Positions 1 to 8,442 of a DNA stretch of 64,000 nt are shown here, one piece after another. Source of the stretch: Sphingomonas phyllosphaerae 5.2. GTDB lineage: Bacteria; Pseudomonadota; Alphaproteobacteria; Sphingomonadales; Sphingomonadaceae. The position numbers and the translations under genes were made by a program. The stretch spans positions 2,948,501 through 3,012,500 of the forward strand of contig NZ_ATTI01000001.1 in the NCBI RefSeq assembly GCF_000419605.1, read 5' to 3'. The notes under the pieces were generated by a model. That model saw only the letters and a program-made list of their open reading frames with translations, made no database searches and was not told the DNA's origin. Positions within the stretch are counted from its first letter, which is position 1; every line of letters begins with the position of its first letter.

Positions 1-2
1 TC

Positions 3-131
3 GGCTTCCTCGCCCTCGATCCGCGCGGCGACGTTGGCGCGTTCTGCCTGCTGCCCGGCTTCACCTATGCCGTAACCGACGCGACCGGGCGGACGAGCGT
101 GTTGACGGCCCCGTCGCTGTTCGCGGCATGA
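3..131 (+). CDS. C-terminal end of a probable N4-(beta-N-acetylglucosaminyl)-L-asparaginase (partial)
   Basis: Only the last 42 residues are inside the window; the gene begins upstream. The reading frame is open from base 3 and stops at the TGA overlapping the cutC start. The tail contains GFLALDPRGDVGAF followed by PGFTYAV, which resembles the C-terminal strands of Ntn-hydrolase glycosylasparaginases (V-G-F-x-A-hydrophobic, then G-F-x-Y-A). Such enzymes cleave the GlcNAc-Asn bond of N-glycans. The catalytic threonine lies outside the window, so the family call rests on the tail alone. The downstream GlcNAc-catabolic genes and exported N-glycan-type glycosidases fit the assignment. A related isoaspartyl peptidase remains possible. 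Confidence 0.55.
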   Translation, partial: GFLALDPRGDVGAFCLLPGFTYAVTDATGRTSVLTAPSLFAA

Positions 132-880
132 CCGAACGATTGCTCGAGGTCTGCGTCGAGGACGTGCGCGGCATCGCCGCGGCGGTCGCCGGGGGCGCGC
201 ATCGTATCGAATTATGCGCCGCGCTCGATGTCGGCGGGCTGACCCCGCCCGCCTCGCTGGTCCGCGCCGCCGCGCTGGCGCCGCTGCCGGTTCACCTGCT
301 CGCCCGCCCGCGCGCGGGCGGCTTCGCCTATGACGCTGCCGAGCGCGCGCTGGTCGCCGACGATATCCGGACCGCGGCCGACGCCGGTCTGGCCGGGGTG
401 GTGATCGGCGCGAGCGGCCCCGACGGACGGCTCGACACGGCGGCGCTGGCGCAGTGGATCACGCTCGCGCGCGAGCTGGGCACCGCGCGCGGCCGCCCGT
501 TGTCGCTCACCCTGCACCGCGCCTTCGATCTGGCTCCCGATCTTCCCGCCGCGCTCGACACTGCGGTGGAGTTGGGGTTCGATCGCATCCTGACCTCCGG
601 CGGCGCGCCACACGCTGCCGACGCGCTGGCGATGCTGACTCGGCTGGTCGGGCATGCGGGCACGCGAATCGTCGTCCTGGCAGGCAGCGGCGTCGCTACG
701 ACGACATTGCCGGCGATCCTGGCGACGGGGGTACGCGAGGTCCACGCCTCGTGCCGCACGTCGAGCGGGGAACAGGACCCGGAGCTGCTCCGCTTCGGCT
801 TCGTCGCGGCGACAGCGAAGGCTGCCGACGTGAAAAGCGTCAGCGCGCTGGCCGCGCTGCTTTCTGCCTGGCGGACTTGA
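128..880 (+). CDS. cutC: CutC family protein
   Basis: This 250-residue TIM-barrel protein has the CutC signature near the N-terminus (LLEVCVEDVRGIAAAVAGGA, then HRIELCAALDVGGLTP) and the family's usual length. CutC was named for copper homeostasis, but its biochemical role is unsettled. The gene overlaps the preceding glycosylasparaginase-like gene by ATGA, so the two are probably translationally coupled. Its position in front of the GlcNAc genes suggests a role tied to amino-sugar or glycan breakdown rather than copper; that is inference. A gap of 82 bases separates it from the next gene. Confidence 0.85.
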   Translation: MTERLLEVCVEDVRGIAAAVAGGAHRIELCAALDVGGLTPPASLVRAAALAPLPVHLLARPRAGGFAYDAAERALVADDIRTAADAGLAGVVIGASGPDGRLDTAALAQWITLARELGTARGRPLSLTLHRAFDLAPDLPAALDTAVELGFDRILTSGGAPHAADALAMLTRLVGHAGTRIVVLAGSGVATTTLPAILATGVREVHASCRTSSGEQDPELLRFGFVAATAKAADVKSVSALAALLSAWRT

Positions 881-883
881 ACA

Positions 884-901
884 ATACCAATTTAAGACTT
901 A
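884..901 (+). promoter_or_regulatory. Possible GntR operator half-sites upstream of the GlcNAc operon
   Basis: The short AT-rich gap between cutC and the deaminase gene contains ATACCAA at 884-890. An AGACTTA follows one helical turn later at 895-901, and the perfect palindrome TTAAG-A-CTTAA lies at 892-902. Related ATACCAA/AGACCAA words occur before the TonB receptor and before the hexosaminidase gene. The ACCA half-site resembles the dre-type operators (TGGTCT-AGACCA) of GntR/HutC GlcNAc regulators. The match is by eye and imperfect. Confidence 0.35.
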
Positions 902-962
902 AGCTTTTCCGAGGGAAGCGGCACATCATGGTCGCGCCATCGTGAGGGGACCACATTAGATC

Positions 963-2000
963 ATGCCCGACAACGCCGACCAGACGTTGATGTTCGCGGA
1001 AGCGGGCGAATCCGCTGCTGCGGTTGCGCGCATGATCGCCGCGAACCGCGCCACGCTCCAGTCGCTCGCGCAGGAGCTTCGCGCGACGCCGCCGGCGGTG
1101 GTCGTCACCTGCGCCCGCGGCTCCTCGGATCATGCTGCCACCTACGGCAAATATCTGATCGAGACGGCGGTCGGCGTGCCGGTCGCCTCCGCCGCACCGT
1201 CGGTGGCATCGGTCTACGAATCGGCGGTGAAGACGCCGGTCGCGCCGCTGTGCATCGCGATCTCGCAGAGCGGGCGCAGCCCCGACCTGCTCGCCACGGT
1301 CGCCGCACAGAAGGCCGCGGGCGCGCGGATCGTCGCGCTGGTCAACGATGCGACCTCGCCGCTCGCCGAAGCCGCCGACACATTGGTCCCGTTGATGGCC
1401 GGCCCGGAGAAATCCGTGGCAGCGACCAAATCCTATATCACCGCGCTCGCCGCTTTGGCGCTGCTGGTCGCCGAATGGGCGGATGACGACGCCTTGCGCG
1501 ACGCGGTCGCGCGCCTGCCGGATCGGCTCGCCACCGCGTGGGCGCTGGACTGGAGCGACGTCGTCACGATGCTGACCGACGCCAGCAACCTGTTCGTGAT
1601 CGGGCGTGGACTCGGCTTCGGCGTCGCGCAGGAGGCGGCGCTGAAGCTCAAGGAAACCTGTGCGCTCCACGCGGAGGCCTTCAGCGCCGCCGAAGTTCGC
1701 CACGGGCCGATGGCGATCGTCAACGAGGGTTTCCCGCTGCTGGCCTTCGCCACCTCCGACAGCGCCGGTGACGGCGTGCGTGAGGCCGCAGCCGAGTTCG
1801 CCGGGCGCGGCGCCCGCGTCGCGCTGGCCGATGCGCTTGCCGACGGGGCGAGTCATCCGCCCGCGCTCGCCGACCATCCTGCGATCGAGCCGATCCTGAC
1901 GATCCAGAGTTTCTATCGCATGGCCAACGCACTGTCGGTCGCGCGCGGGCTGGACCCCGATTCGCCCCGCCACCTGAGCAAGGTCACCCGCACGCTATGA
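963..2000 (+). CDS. nagB-II: SIS-domain glucosamine-6-phosphate deaminase (NagB-II type)
   Basis: The 345-residue protein carries two SIS (sugar isomerase) domains. The first shows CARGSSDHAATYGKY and ISQSGRSPDLL, followed by the AATKSYI loop. The second includes LKETCALHAEAFSAAEVRHG near residues 230-255. It lacks the N-terminal glutamine amidotransferase domain of GlmS, as expected for NagB-II deaminases that convert GlcN6P to Fru6P and ammonia. It overlaps nagA by ATGA. With nagA and nagE it completes a PTS-type GlcNAc pathway. A weak GGGGA Shine-Dalgarno lies about 12 bases before ATG 963; an in-frame ATG at 990 is an alternative start. Confidence 0.88.
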   Translation: MPDNADQTLMFAEAGESAAAVARMIAANRATLQSLAQELRATPPAVVVTCARGSSDHAATYGKYLIETAVGVPVASAAPSVASVYESAVKTPVAPLCIAISQSGRSPDLLATVAAQKAAGARIVALVNDATSPLAEAADTLVPLMAGPEKSVAATKSYITALAALALLVAEWADDDALRDAVARLPDRLATAWALDWSDVVTMLTDASNLFVIGRGLGFGVAQEAALKLKETCALHAEAFSAAEVRHGPMAIVNEGFPLLAFATSDSAGDGVREAAAEFAGRGARVALADALADGASHPPALADHPAIEPILTIQSFYRMANALSVARGLDPDSPRHLSKVTRTL

Positions 2001-3127
2001 CGCTGCACAGCTTCATCAACGGCCATATCGTCACGCCGCTCGGCACGCTGTCGGCCGCGACGATCGGCATCGAGGGCGAGATCATCGCGGCGATCACGCC
2101 CGGGGCAGCCGACGACGCGATCGACCTCGACGGCGGCTGGGTGATGCCCGGCTTCATCGACACGCAGGTGAACGGCGGCGGTGGCGTGCTGTTCAACGAC
2201 ACGCCGACCGTTGCGGGCGTTGCCGCGATCGCCGCCGCGCATGTCCGTTACGGCAGCACCGCGACGATGCCGACGCTGATCAGCGACACTCCCGACGTAA
2301 TCGCGCGCGGGCTGGACGCGGTCGACGCCGCTATCGACGCCGGCGTGCCCGGCGTGGTCGGCATCCATGTCGAAGGCCCCGTCATCAACGTCGTGCGCAA
2401 GGGCATCCACGATCCGGCGCGCTTCCGCCCGCTCGACGACGAATTGCTGACGCTGCTGACCACGCCGCGCCGCGGACGCGTGATGGTCACGCTGGCGCCC
2501 GAGCGGGTCACGACCGCGCAGATCGCCGCGCTGGTGGCGGCGGGCGTGCGCGTGTGCCTGGGGCATACCGACGCCGACTATGCGACCGCCACCGCCGCCT
2601 TCGCAGCCGGCGCGACCGGGGTGACACATCTGTTCAATGCGATGTCGCCGCTCGTGCATCGCGCGCCGGGTGTCGTCGGCGCGGCGCTCGACAACGACAG
2701 CGCGTGGTGCGGGATCATCGTCGACGGCTTCCATGTCGACGACGCTGCGCTGCGCATCGCGTTGCGCGCACGCCCTGCGGACCGCTTCATGCTGGTTTCG
2801 GATGCGATGCCGTGCGTCGGCGCGGCGAACAAGGATTTCGTCCTGCAGGGTAAGCCGATCCGCGTCGAGGACGGTCGCTGCGTCGGCGCCGACGGGACGC
2901 TGGCAGGCTCCGACCTCGACATGGCGGGCGCGGTGCGCGGCGCCGTGACGCGGCTCGGGATTGCCCCGGAACAGGCGGCGGCGCTGGCATCGACCAGCCC
3001 GGCGGAGTTCCTCGGCCTGTCCGACGAGCGCGGCACGCTCGCGGTGGGCAAGCGCGCCGACTGGGCGATCCTGACCCGCGACCTGTATCCTGCCAGCACC
3101 TGGATCGGCGCCCGGCCGGTTGCCTGA
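1997..3127 (+). CDS. nagA: N-acetylglucosamine-6-phosphate deacetylase
   Basis: This 376-residue amidohydrolase removes the acetyl group from GlcNAc-6-phosphate in the cytoplasm. Visible family signatures are GFIDTQVNGGGG near the N-terminus, the metal-binding HVEGP motif, CLGHTDADY followed by THLFNAMSPL (metal-ligand histidines), and the catalytic aspartate in LVSDAMP. The length is normal for NagA. Its start overlaps the stop of the deaminase gene (ATGA) and the PTS gene follows directly, so it belongs to one operon. Confidence 0.93.
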   Translation: MTLHSFINGHIVTPLGTLSAATIGIEGEIIAAITPGAADDAIDLDGGWVMPGFIDTQVNGGGGVLFNDTPTVAGVAAIAAAHVRYGSTATMPTLISDTPDVIARGLDAVDAAIDAGVPGVVGIHVEGPVINVVRKGIHDPARFRPLDDELLTLLTTPRRGRVMVTLAPERVTTAQIAALVAAGVRVCLGHTDADYATATAAFAAGATGVTHLFNAMSPLVHRAPGVVGAALDNDSAWCGIIVDGFHVDDAALRIALRARPADRFMLVSDAMPCVGAANKDFVLQGKPIRVEDGRCVGADGTLAGSDLDMAGAVRGAVTRLGIAPEQAAALASTSPAEFLGLSDERGTLAVGKRADWAILTRDLYPASTWIGARPVA

Positions 3128-3149
3128 CCTTCCTTCGTTCGGAGACGCC

Positions 3150-5627
3150 ATGGCCCCCCTCTCGCTGACCGCACCGCTCGCAGGCTGGGCCGGGACGCTC
3201 GACGACGTGCCCGACGCGGTCTTCGCCGAACGGATGCTCGGCGACGGCCTGGCGATCGACCCGACCGGCGACGTGCTGGTCGCGCCGTGCGCTGCCCGCG
3301 TGCTGACGGTGCAGCCGACCGGCCATGCGATCACGCTGGTGACGGCCGAGGGTGCGGAACTGCTGATCCATCTCGGGCTGGACACGGTGACACTGGGCGG
3401 GCGCGGGTTCGAGATGCTGGTCGCGGCCGACGAGCAGGTGACGCGCGGTCAGCCGCTGATCCGCTTCGACCTGGACCTGATCGTGCGCGAGGCGCGCGCG
3501 GCGGTGACCCCGATCGTCGTCACCAATGGCGAGGCGTTCGCGATCGAGACCCGCGCCACCGCGGGGGTCGTCGCGACCGGCGATGCGTTCATGACGCTCG
3601 TCCCGCGGGATGCGGCGAGACGGCAGGCGGCGAGCGATGGTCCGGCCGCGACCCGCACGATCGTCGTGCCGCTGCCGCATGGCATCCACGCCCGCCCCGC
3701 CGCGCGTATCGCCGAGACCGCGCGCCGCTTCGATGCGGTAGTAACGCTCGCCAAGGACGGGGCGCCGGTTGCCGCGACCAGCCCGATCGGGCTGCTGTCG
3801 CTGATTGTCGCGAAAGAGGATCGGCTGACGATCGCGGCGACCGGCGCGCAGGCCGAGCAGGCGGTCGCCGCGATTGCCGAGCTGATCCTGCACGGTATCG
3901 AGGAAGCGCCCGCCACCGCCCGCCCCGCCCCCGCGGCCCCGGCCCCGGCAACCGTGCCCGACGGCGCGATCGCCGGCGTCACCGCTGCACCCGGCCTCGC
4001 GATCGGCCCGGTTGCGCGCTGGGACGTGCAGGATCTCGACGTACCGACGGACGGCTGCGGCATCGCCGCCGAGGAAGCGGCGTTCGCCACGGCGTGCACC
4101 GCGCTGTCGGCTGACCTCGCCGCCCGCTCCGCTGCGGCAAGCGGCCCCGCGCGCGCGATCCTGGACGCGCACGCGTCGATGCTCGGCGACGACGCATTGC
4201 TCGACGCGGCCCGTGCCGCGATCGCCCGCGGGCACAGCGCGGCGTTCGCGTGGCGCGCTGCGATCCGCCCGCAGGCGGATGCGCTGCGTGCCGGCGGCGA
4301 CCCGCGGCTCGCCGAGCGCGCCGACGACATGCGCGATCTCGAACGCCAGCTGATCGCGCGGTTGATGGGTGTCGCGGACAGCATCGTGGCGCTGCCCGAT
4401 GGCGCGATCCTCGTCGCCGACGACCTGCTGCCGTCGCAATTCATGGCGCTCGACCTCGATCGGGTGGCCGGTCTCGCGGTGGTACGCGGTGGCCCGACCT
4501 CGCACGTCGCGATCCTCGCCGCCGCGCGCGGCGTGCCGATGCTGGTCGCGCTGGGCGAGGCGCTGCGTGCGGTGCCGGTCGGTGCGCAGGTGATCCTCGA
4601 CGCGAGCGGCGGGCTGCTGCACGCGACCCCAGACGCCGCGACGCTCGACGACGCGCACGGCCGCGTCGCCGCGGCCGCCACCCGGCGGACCGAGGCGCTG
4701 GCGCGCGCCGGCGAGGACTGCCGCACTCTCGACGGCATGCGGATCGAGCTGTTCGCCAATTGCGGGTCGGCTGCCGATGCCGAGCTCGCGGTGCGCAACG
4801 GCGCCGAAGGCTGCGGCCTGCTCCGCACCGAATTGCTGTTCCTCGACCGCGACACCGCCCCGGACGTCGCCGAGCAGACCGCCGACTATCAGGCGGTCGT
4901 CGATGCGCTCGACGGGCGTCCGCTGATCGTCCGTCTGCTCGACATCGGCGGCGACAAGCCCGCGCCCTATCTGCCGATCGCGGCGGAGGAAAATCCCGCG
5001 CTCGGTCTGCGCGGCATCCGCGTCGCGCTCGCGCACCCGGACATCCTCGAGGACCAGCTGCGCGCGATCCTGGCGGTGCGCCCGCTCGGCCGGTGCCGGA
5101 TCATGGTGCCGATGATCGCGGGGGTCGACGAATTGCTCCGCGTTCGCGCGGTGCTCGACCGGCTGACCGGCGGCGCGCGCGACGTCGAGCTGGGCGTGAT
5201 GGTCGAGACGCCTGCCGCCGCGATCGGCGCCGACCTGTTGGCCGCCGAGGCGGATTTCCTGTCGATCGGCACCAACGACCTCACCCAATATACGCTGGCG
5301 ATGGACCGCGGGAATCCGGCCGTCGCCTGCGCGCTCGACGGATTGCACCCGGCGGTGCTGCGCCTGATCGCCGAAACGGTGCGTGGGAGCGGCCTGCGCG
5401 GGCGCTGGACCGGCGTGTGCGGCAGCCTCGCCTCCGATCCGCTGGCGGTGCCGATCCTGCTCGGGCTCGGCGTCACCGAATTGTCGGTCGCGCCCGCGGC
5501 GGTGCCGGAGATCAAGGCGCTCGTCCGCGAGCTCGATCTGCGCGCCGCGCGCGATCATGCACGCGCCGCGCTCGCCTGCCCGGACGCCGCCGCCGTCCGC
5601 CGCCTCGCACGGGAGTTTGCGCGATGA
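3150..5627 (+). CDS. ptsP: Fused PTS EIIA-HPr-Enzyme I phosphotransferase
   Basis: The 825-residue protein holds every soluble PTS relay step in one chain. EIIA (glucose/GlcNAc type) occupies about residues 15-150 with its phosphorylatable His74 in LLIHLGLDTV. HPr spans about 168-250 with His180 in GIHARPAA. Enzyme I covers about 272-825 with His452 in RGGPTSHVAILAAARG, plus the GLLRTELLF and VCGSLASDP signatures. It passes phosphate from PEP to NagE, which lacks its own EIIA. ATG 3150 was chosen because GGAG lies five bases upstream; an in-frame TTG at 3120 would add ten residues and overlap nagA. The stop overlaps the nagE start (ATGA). Confidence 0.93.
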   Translation: MAPLSLTAPLAGWAGTLDDVPDAVFAERMLGDGLAIDPTGDVLVAPCAARVLTVQPTGHAITLVTAEGAELLIHLGLDTVTLGGRGFEMLVAADEQVTRGQPLIRFDLDLIVREARAAVTPIVVTNGEAFAIETRATAGVVATGDAFMTLVPRDAARRQAASDGPAATRTIVVPLPHGIHARPAARIAETARRFDAVVTLAKDGAPVAATSPIGLLSLIVAKEDRLTIAATGAQAEQAVAAIAELILHGIEEAPATARPAPAAPAPATVPDGAIAGVTAAPGLAIGPVARWDVQDLDVPTDGCGIAAEEAAFATACTALSADLAARSAAASGPARAILDAHASMLGDDALLDAARAAIARGHSAAFAWRAAIRPQADALRAGGDPRLAERADDMRDLERQLIARLMGVADSIVALPDGAILVADDLLPSQFMALDLDRVAGLAVVRGGPTSHVAILAAARGVPMLVALGEALRAVPVGAQVILDASGGLLHATPDAATLDDAHGRVAAAATRRTEALARAGEDCRTLDGMRIELFANCGSAADAELAVRNGAEGCGLLRTELLFLDRDTAPDVAEQTADYQAVVDALDGRPLIVRLLDIGGDKPAPYLPIAAEENPALGLRGIRVALAHPDILEDQLRAILAVRPLGRCRIMVPMIAGVDELLRVRAVLDRLTGGARDVELGVMVETPAAAIGADLLAAEADFLSIGTNDLTQYTLAMDRGNPAVACALDGLHPAVLRLIAETVRGSGLRGRWTGVCGSLASDPLAVPILLGLGVTELSVAPAAVPEIKALVRELDLRAARDHARAALACPDAAAVRRLAREFAR

Positions 5628-7324
5628 AGTCGATCCTGGGCACGCTCCAGCCGCTGGGCCGCGCATTGATGCTGCCGATCGCGGTGCTGCCGATCGCAGG
5701 GCTGCTGCTGCGCCTCGGCCAGCCCGACCTGCTCGACATCGCGTTCGTCAGCGCGGCGGGCGACGCGATCTTCTCGCACCTCGGATTGCTGTTCGCGATC
5801 GGCGTCGCGACCGGCTTCGCGCGCGACGGGAACGGCGCGGCCTGCCTGGCGGGCGTCGTCTGCTTCCTGGTCGCGACCGAGGCGGCAAAGGTGCTGCTGG
5901 TCGTCCCGCCGGAGACGAGCGCCGGGCTGACCGGCGCCGCTGCCGAGCTCGCCACCGCGGCGTGGAAGGCGAAGGCGATCGCGCGGCTGGACGTACCGGC
6001 CGGGATCATCTCCGGGCTGGTCGGCGGGCTGTTCTACAACCGTTTCTCCACGATCAAGCTGCCCGAATATCTCGCCTTCTTCGGCGGACGCCGCTTTGTG
6101 CCGATCGTCAGCGGGCTTGCCGGGCTGGTGCTCGCCGTGGTCATCGGTACGGGATTCGCGTCGATCTCAAGCGGCATCGACCAGCTGAGCTGGGGCATCG
6201 CCGCCTCCGGTGGCGCCGGGCTGTTCCTGTTCGGGTTGCTCAACCGGCTGCTGCTCGTCACCGGGCTGCACCATCTGCTCAACAACATCGTGTGGTTCGT
6301 GATGGGCGACTATCACGGCACCACCGGCGATCTTCGCCGCTTCTTCGCGGGCGATCCCGGCGCGGGCGCGTTCATGGCCGGCTTCTTCCCGGTCATGATG
6401 TTCGGCCTGCCCGCCGCCTGCCTCGCGATGTACCACGCCGCGTTGCCGGAGCGGCGCAAGGCGATCGGCGGCATGCTGTTCAGCCTCGCGCTCACCTCCG
6501 CACTGACCGGGGTGACCGAGCCGATCGAATTCAGCTTCATGTTCCTCGCACCGCTTCTCTACGCGGTCCATGCCGTGCTGACCGGGGTGTCGATGGCGTT
6601 GATGGACGCCTTGGGCGTAAAGCTGGGCTTCGGCTTCTCCGCCGGGCTGCTCGACTATGTGCTGAACTTCAATCGCGCGACGCGGCCGCTGCTGCTGCTC
6701 CCGGTCGGTGCGGTGTATTTCGCGCTCTATTACGGGCTGTTCCGCTTCTTCATCGCACGGTTCGACCTGAAGACACCGGGGCGCGAAACCGTCGAGGCGG
6801 GTGCGCCTACGGTCGTCGCAGCCGGCGAGCGCGGCGCCGCCTTCGCACGTGCGCTGGGCGGCGCCGCGAACCTGATCGAGGTCGGCGCGTGCACCACCCG
6901 CCTGCGGCTGAACGTCCGCGATCAGCAGGCGGTGGACGAGGCCGCCCTGAAGGCGCTCGGCGCGCGTGGATTGATCCGCCCCTCGGCGACGGCGTTGCAG
7001 GTCGTCCTCGGCCCGATCGCCGACGTCGTCGCGGTCGAGATCCGCGATGCGCTGGCGGCCGGCGGGATCGAGGTCGCCGCGGTCGCGGCTGCGGACCGGG
7101 TGGCGGAAGCGCCCGTGGCGCTGTCCCCGGCGGCGCTCGTGGCGCTCGGCGGCAAGGCCAACGTCCACACGGCGAGCATCCATCCGGGCCGCGTCCGCGT
7201 GGCGCTTGTGAACGAAGCCGTCGACGAGGCGGCACTTCGGACGCTGGGCGTGCGCGCGGTCGCGCGTCCCGCCGACGGGACGCTGCACCTGCTGGTCGCC
7301 GATACGGGAACACTGACGGTCTGA
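5624..7324 (+). CDS. nagE: PTS N-acetylglucosamine transporter, EIICB with an extra EIIB-like tail
   Basis: This 566-residue inner-membrane permease imports and phosphorylates GlcNAc. Residues 1-380 form a hydrophobic EIIC domain with LLVTGLHHLLNN and GVTEPIEFSFMF signatures. Residues 400-480 form EIIB with the phosphorylated cysteine Cys423 in GACTTRLRL. A second segment at about 500-560 repeats the EIIB pattern (LGGKAN, then EAALRTLGVRAVARP) but has His520 where the cysteine should be. No EIIA domain is present, so the phosphate must come from the fused upstream protein. The stop lies inside a convergent hairpin shared with the GntR gene. Confidence 0.9.
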   Translation: MKSILGTLQPLGRALMLPIAVLPIAGLLLRLGQPDLLDIAFVSAAGDAIFSHLGLLFAIGVATGFARDGNGAACLAGVVCFLVATEAAKVLLVVPPETSAGLTGAAAELATAAWKAKAIARLDVPAGIISGLVGGLFYNRFSTIKLPEYLAFFGGRRFVPIVSGLAGLVLAVVIGTGFASISSGIDQLSWGIAASGGAGLFLFGLLNRLLLVTGLHHLLNNIVWFVMGDYHGTTGDLRRFFAGDPGAGAFMAGFFPVMMFGLPAACLAMYHAALPERRKAIGGMLFSLALTSALTGVTEPIEFSFMFLAPLLYAVHAVLTGVSMALMDALGVKLGFGFSAGLLDYVLNFNRATRPLLLLPVGAVYFALYYGLFRFFIARFDLKTPGRETVEAGAPTVVAAGERGAAFARALGGAANLIEVGACTTRLRLNVRDQQAVDEAALKALGARGLIRPSATALQVVLGPIADVVAVEIRDALAAGGIEVAAVAAADRVAEAPVALSPAALVALGGKANVHTASIHPGRVRVALVNEAVDEAALRTLGVRAVARPADGTLHLLVADTGTLTV

Positions 7325-7356
7325 TCGTCATCCCGCCGCGGCGCGGATGACGATCA
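7322..7356. terminator. Bidirectional terminator-like hairpin between nagE and the GntR gene
   Basis: A perfect 12-bp inverted repeat (TGATCGTCATCC / GGATGACGATCA) with an 11-base GC loop sits exactly between the convergent stop codons and includes the nagE stop. No T-run follows on either strand, so it may act as an RNA-stabilising or bidirectional terminator stem rather than a classical intrinsic terminator. Confidence 0.55.
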
Positions 7357-7359
7357 GAC

Positions 7360-8097
7360 CTACAGGTCGGAAAGCTCCGCCACGAAGTCGTAGGCATCGC
7401 CGCGGTAATAGGAGCGCGTGAACTCCACTGCGCGCCCGTCGCGACGAAAGCCGCGCCGCTCGATCAACAGCCCGGCGTGGCCGGCATCCACCCCCAGCAT
7501 CTTGGCGTGTTCCGGGCCGAACGGCACCGCACGCAGCCGCTGCAGCGCGCGCACCGGCCGGCTGCCCGCCTTGTCGAGCGCGCTGTAGAGCGAGTCGCCG
7601 ACCGCATCTGCGGAAGGCAGGCAATAACCCGCGATCGCGGACATCTCGAACGCCATCGGCTCGTTGTCGGCGTGGCGGATGCGCTGGAAACGGAACACCG
7701 GCGCACCCGGCGACAGACCCAGCGCCATGCTCTCTTCCGGGCTGACGGTGCTGGCGATGCGGCTGATCCACTTGCTGGACGCGGTCTTGCCGCGCGCCGC
7801 CATGTCCTCGGAAAAGGACGACAGCTTGGAGAAGCTCTTCTCGACCCGCCCGGCGACGAACGTCCCCGCGCCGCGGCGGCGCGTCAGCAGCCCGTCCTCG
7901 ACCAGACCACCGATCGCCTTGCGCACGGTGATGCGCGACACCTCATATTCGGTCGCCAGGTCGCGCTCGGCCGGGATCGCGTCGCCGTGGTTCAGTATCC
8001 CGCCGTCGATCGCATCGCGGATCACCTGCTGCAACTGGAGGTAGAGCGGCGCCGAATTGCCTGGGCGAAACCGTCCCACCTCATCCGAAAAGGCCAT
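7360..8097 (-). CDS. GntR/HutC-family transcriptional regulator (UTRA domain), probable GlcNAc regulator
   Basis: The 245-residue protein has an N-terminal winged helix (PLYLQLQQVIRDAI, IPAERDLATEYEVSRITVRK) and a C-terminal UTRA effector domain ending in VEFTRSYYRGDAYDFVAEL. These features are typical of regulators such as NagR/DasR that sense GlcN6P or GlcNAc6P. ATG 8097 was chosen because GGAGGG lies six bases upstream; an ATG two codons earlier would abut the Shine-Dalgarno. It is convergent with nagE and divergent from the TonB receptor, so it could control both sides. The effector is inferred from context. Confidence 0.87.
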   Translation of the reverse strand: MAFSDEVGRFRPGNSAPLYLQLQQVIRDAIDGGILNHGDAIPAERDLATEYEVSRITVRKAIGGLVEDGLLTRRRGAGTFVAGRVEKSFSKLSSFSEDMAARGKTASSKWISRIASTVSPEESMALGLSPGAPVFRFQRIRHADNEPMAFEMSAIAGYCLPSADAVGDSLYSALDKAGSRPVRALQRLRAVPFGPEHAKMLGVDAGHAGLLIERRGFRRDGRAVEFTRSYYRGDAYDFVAELSDL

Positions 8098-8442
8098 CCA
8101 CATCCCTCCACGCCGCCGCTCCCGACGAACGCGACGGGTAAAGGCACGGCAAACCGTAACCAAACCCCGTGCCGCGGACAACGTGCAAGCCGATGCCCGG
8201 CGTATTTTACCGGCACGCTCTCCGGTCAGGAGTATGTAGCGAAAAGGCCACAGTCCCACGCAAAAGCGAAATTTGGTTTTGTGAATGAAACCTTCCCGTA
8301 ACTTTCCATGCCGCTCCGGACCGATTTGGGTTATAAGACCAACTACGGACCGATTGAGACGAGAAGCGCCGAGCGGTGCCCTCTTCCGCCGGTGCGGCAC
8401 TGCGGAAATGCACCTCCACGTGCATTCATGAGGGGATTTAAT
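8098..8442. other. Divergent control region between the GntR gene and the TonB receptor
   Basis: This 345-base gap separates two divergent genes, so promoters for both must lie here. It holds the candidate operator at 8328-8342. No convincing additional gene was seen; the in-frame ATG at 8428 lies before a better ribosome-binding site for the receptor. Confidence 0.6.
8328..8342 (+). promoter_or_regulatory. Candidate GntR operator upstream of the TonB receptor
   Basis: GGGTTATAAGACCAA forms an imperfect dyad (GGT-N6-ACC; wider arms TTGG/CCAA at 8326-8342). It contains AGACCAA, the same half-site word seen before the hexosaminidase gene. It lies about 100 bases before the receptor start in the GntR-receptor divergent region. 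Resemblance to dre-type operators of GlcNAc-responsive GntR proteins is only at half-site level. Confidence 0.38.

Noticed and set aside
3120..3149. TTG start of the PTS fusion gene overlapping nagA
   Set aside because: ATG 3150 has a well-placed GGAG site, while the TTG has no ribosome site.
2787..5666. Long minus-strand open frame opposite the PTS fusion gene
   Set aside because: It is a codon-bias shadow with no recognisable domain or ribosome site.
8308..8442. N-terminal extension of the TonB receptor frame
   Set aside because: It would place 45 residues before the signal peptide; AGGGGA lies six bases before ATG 8443.
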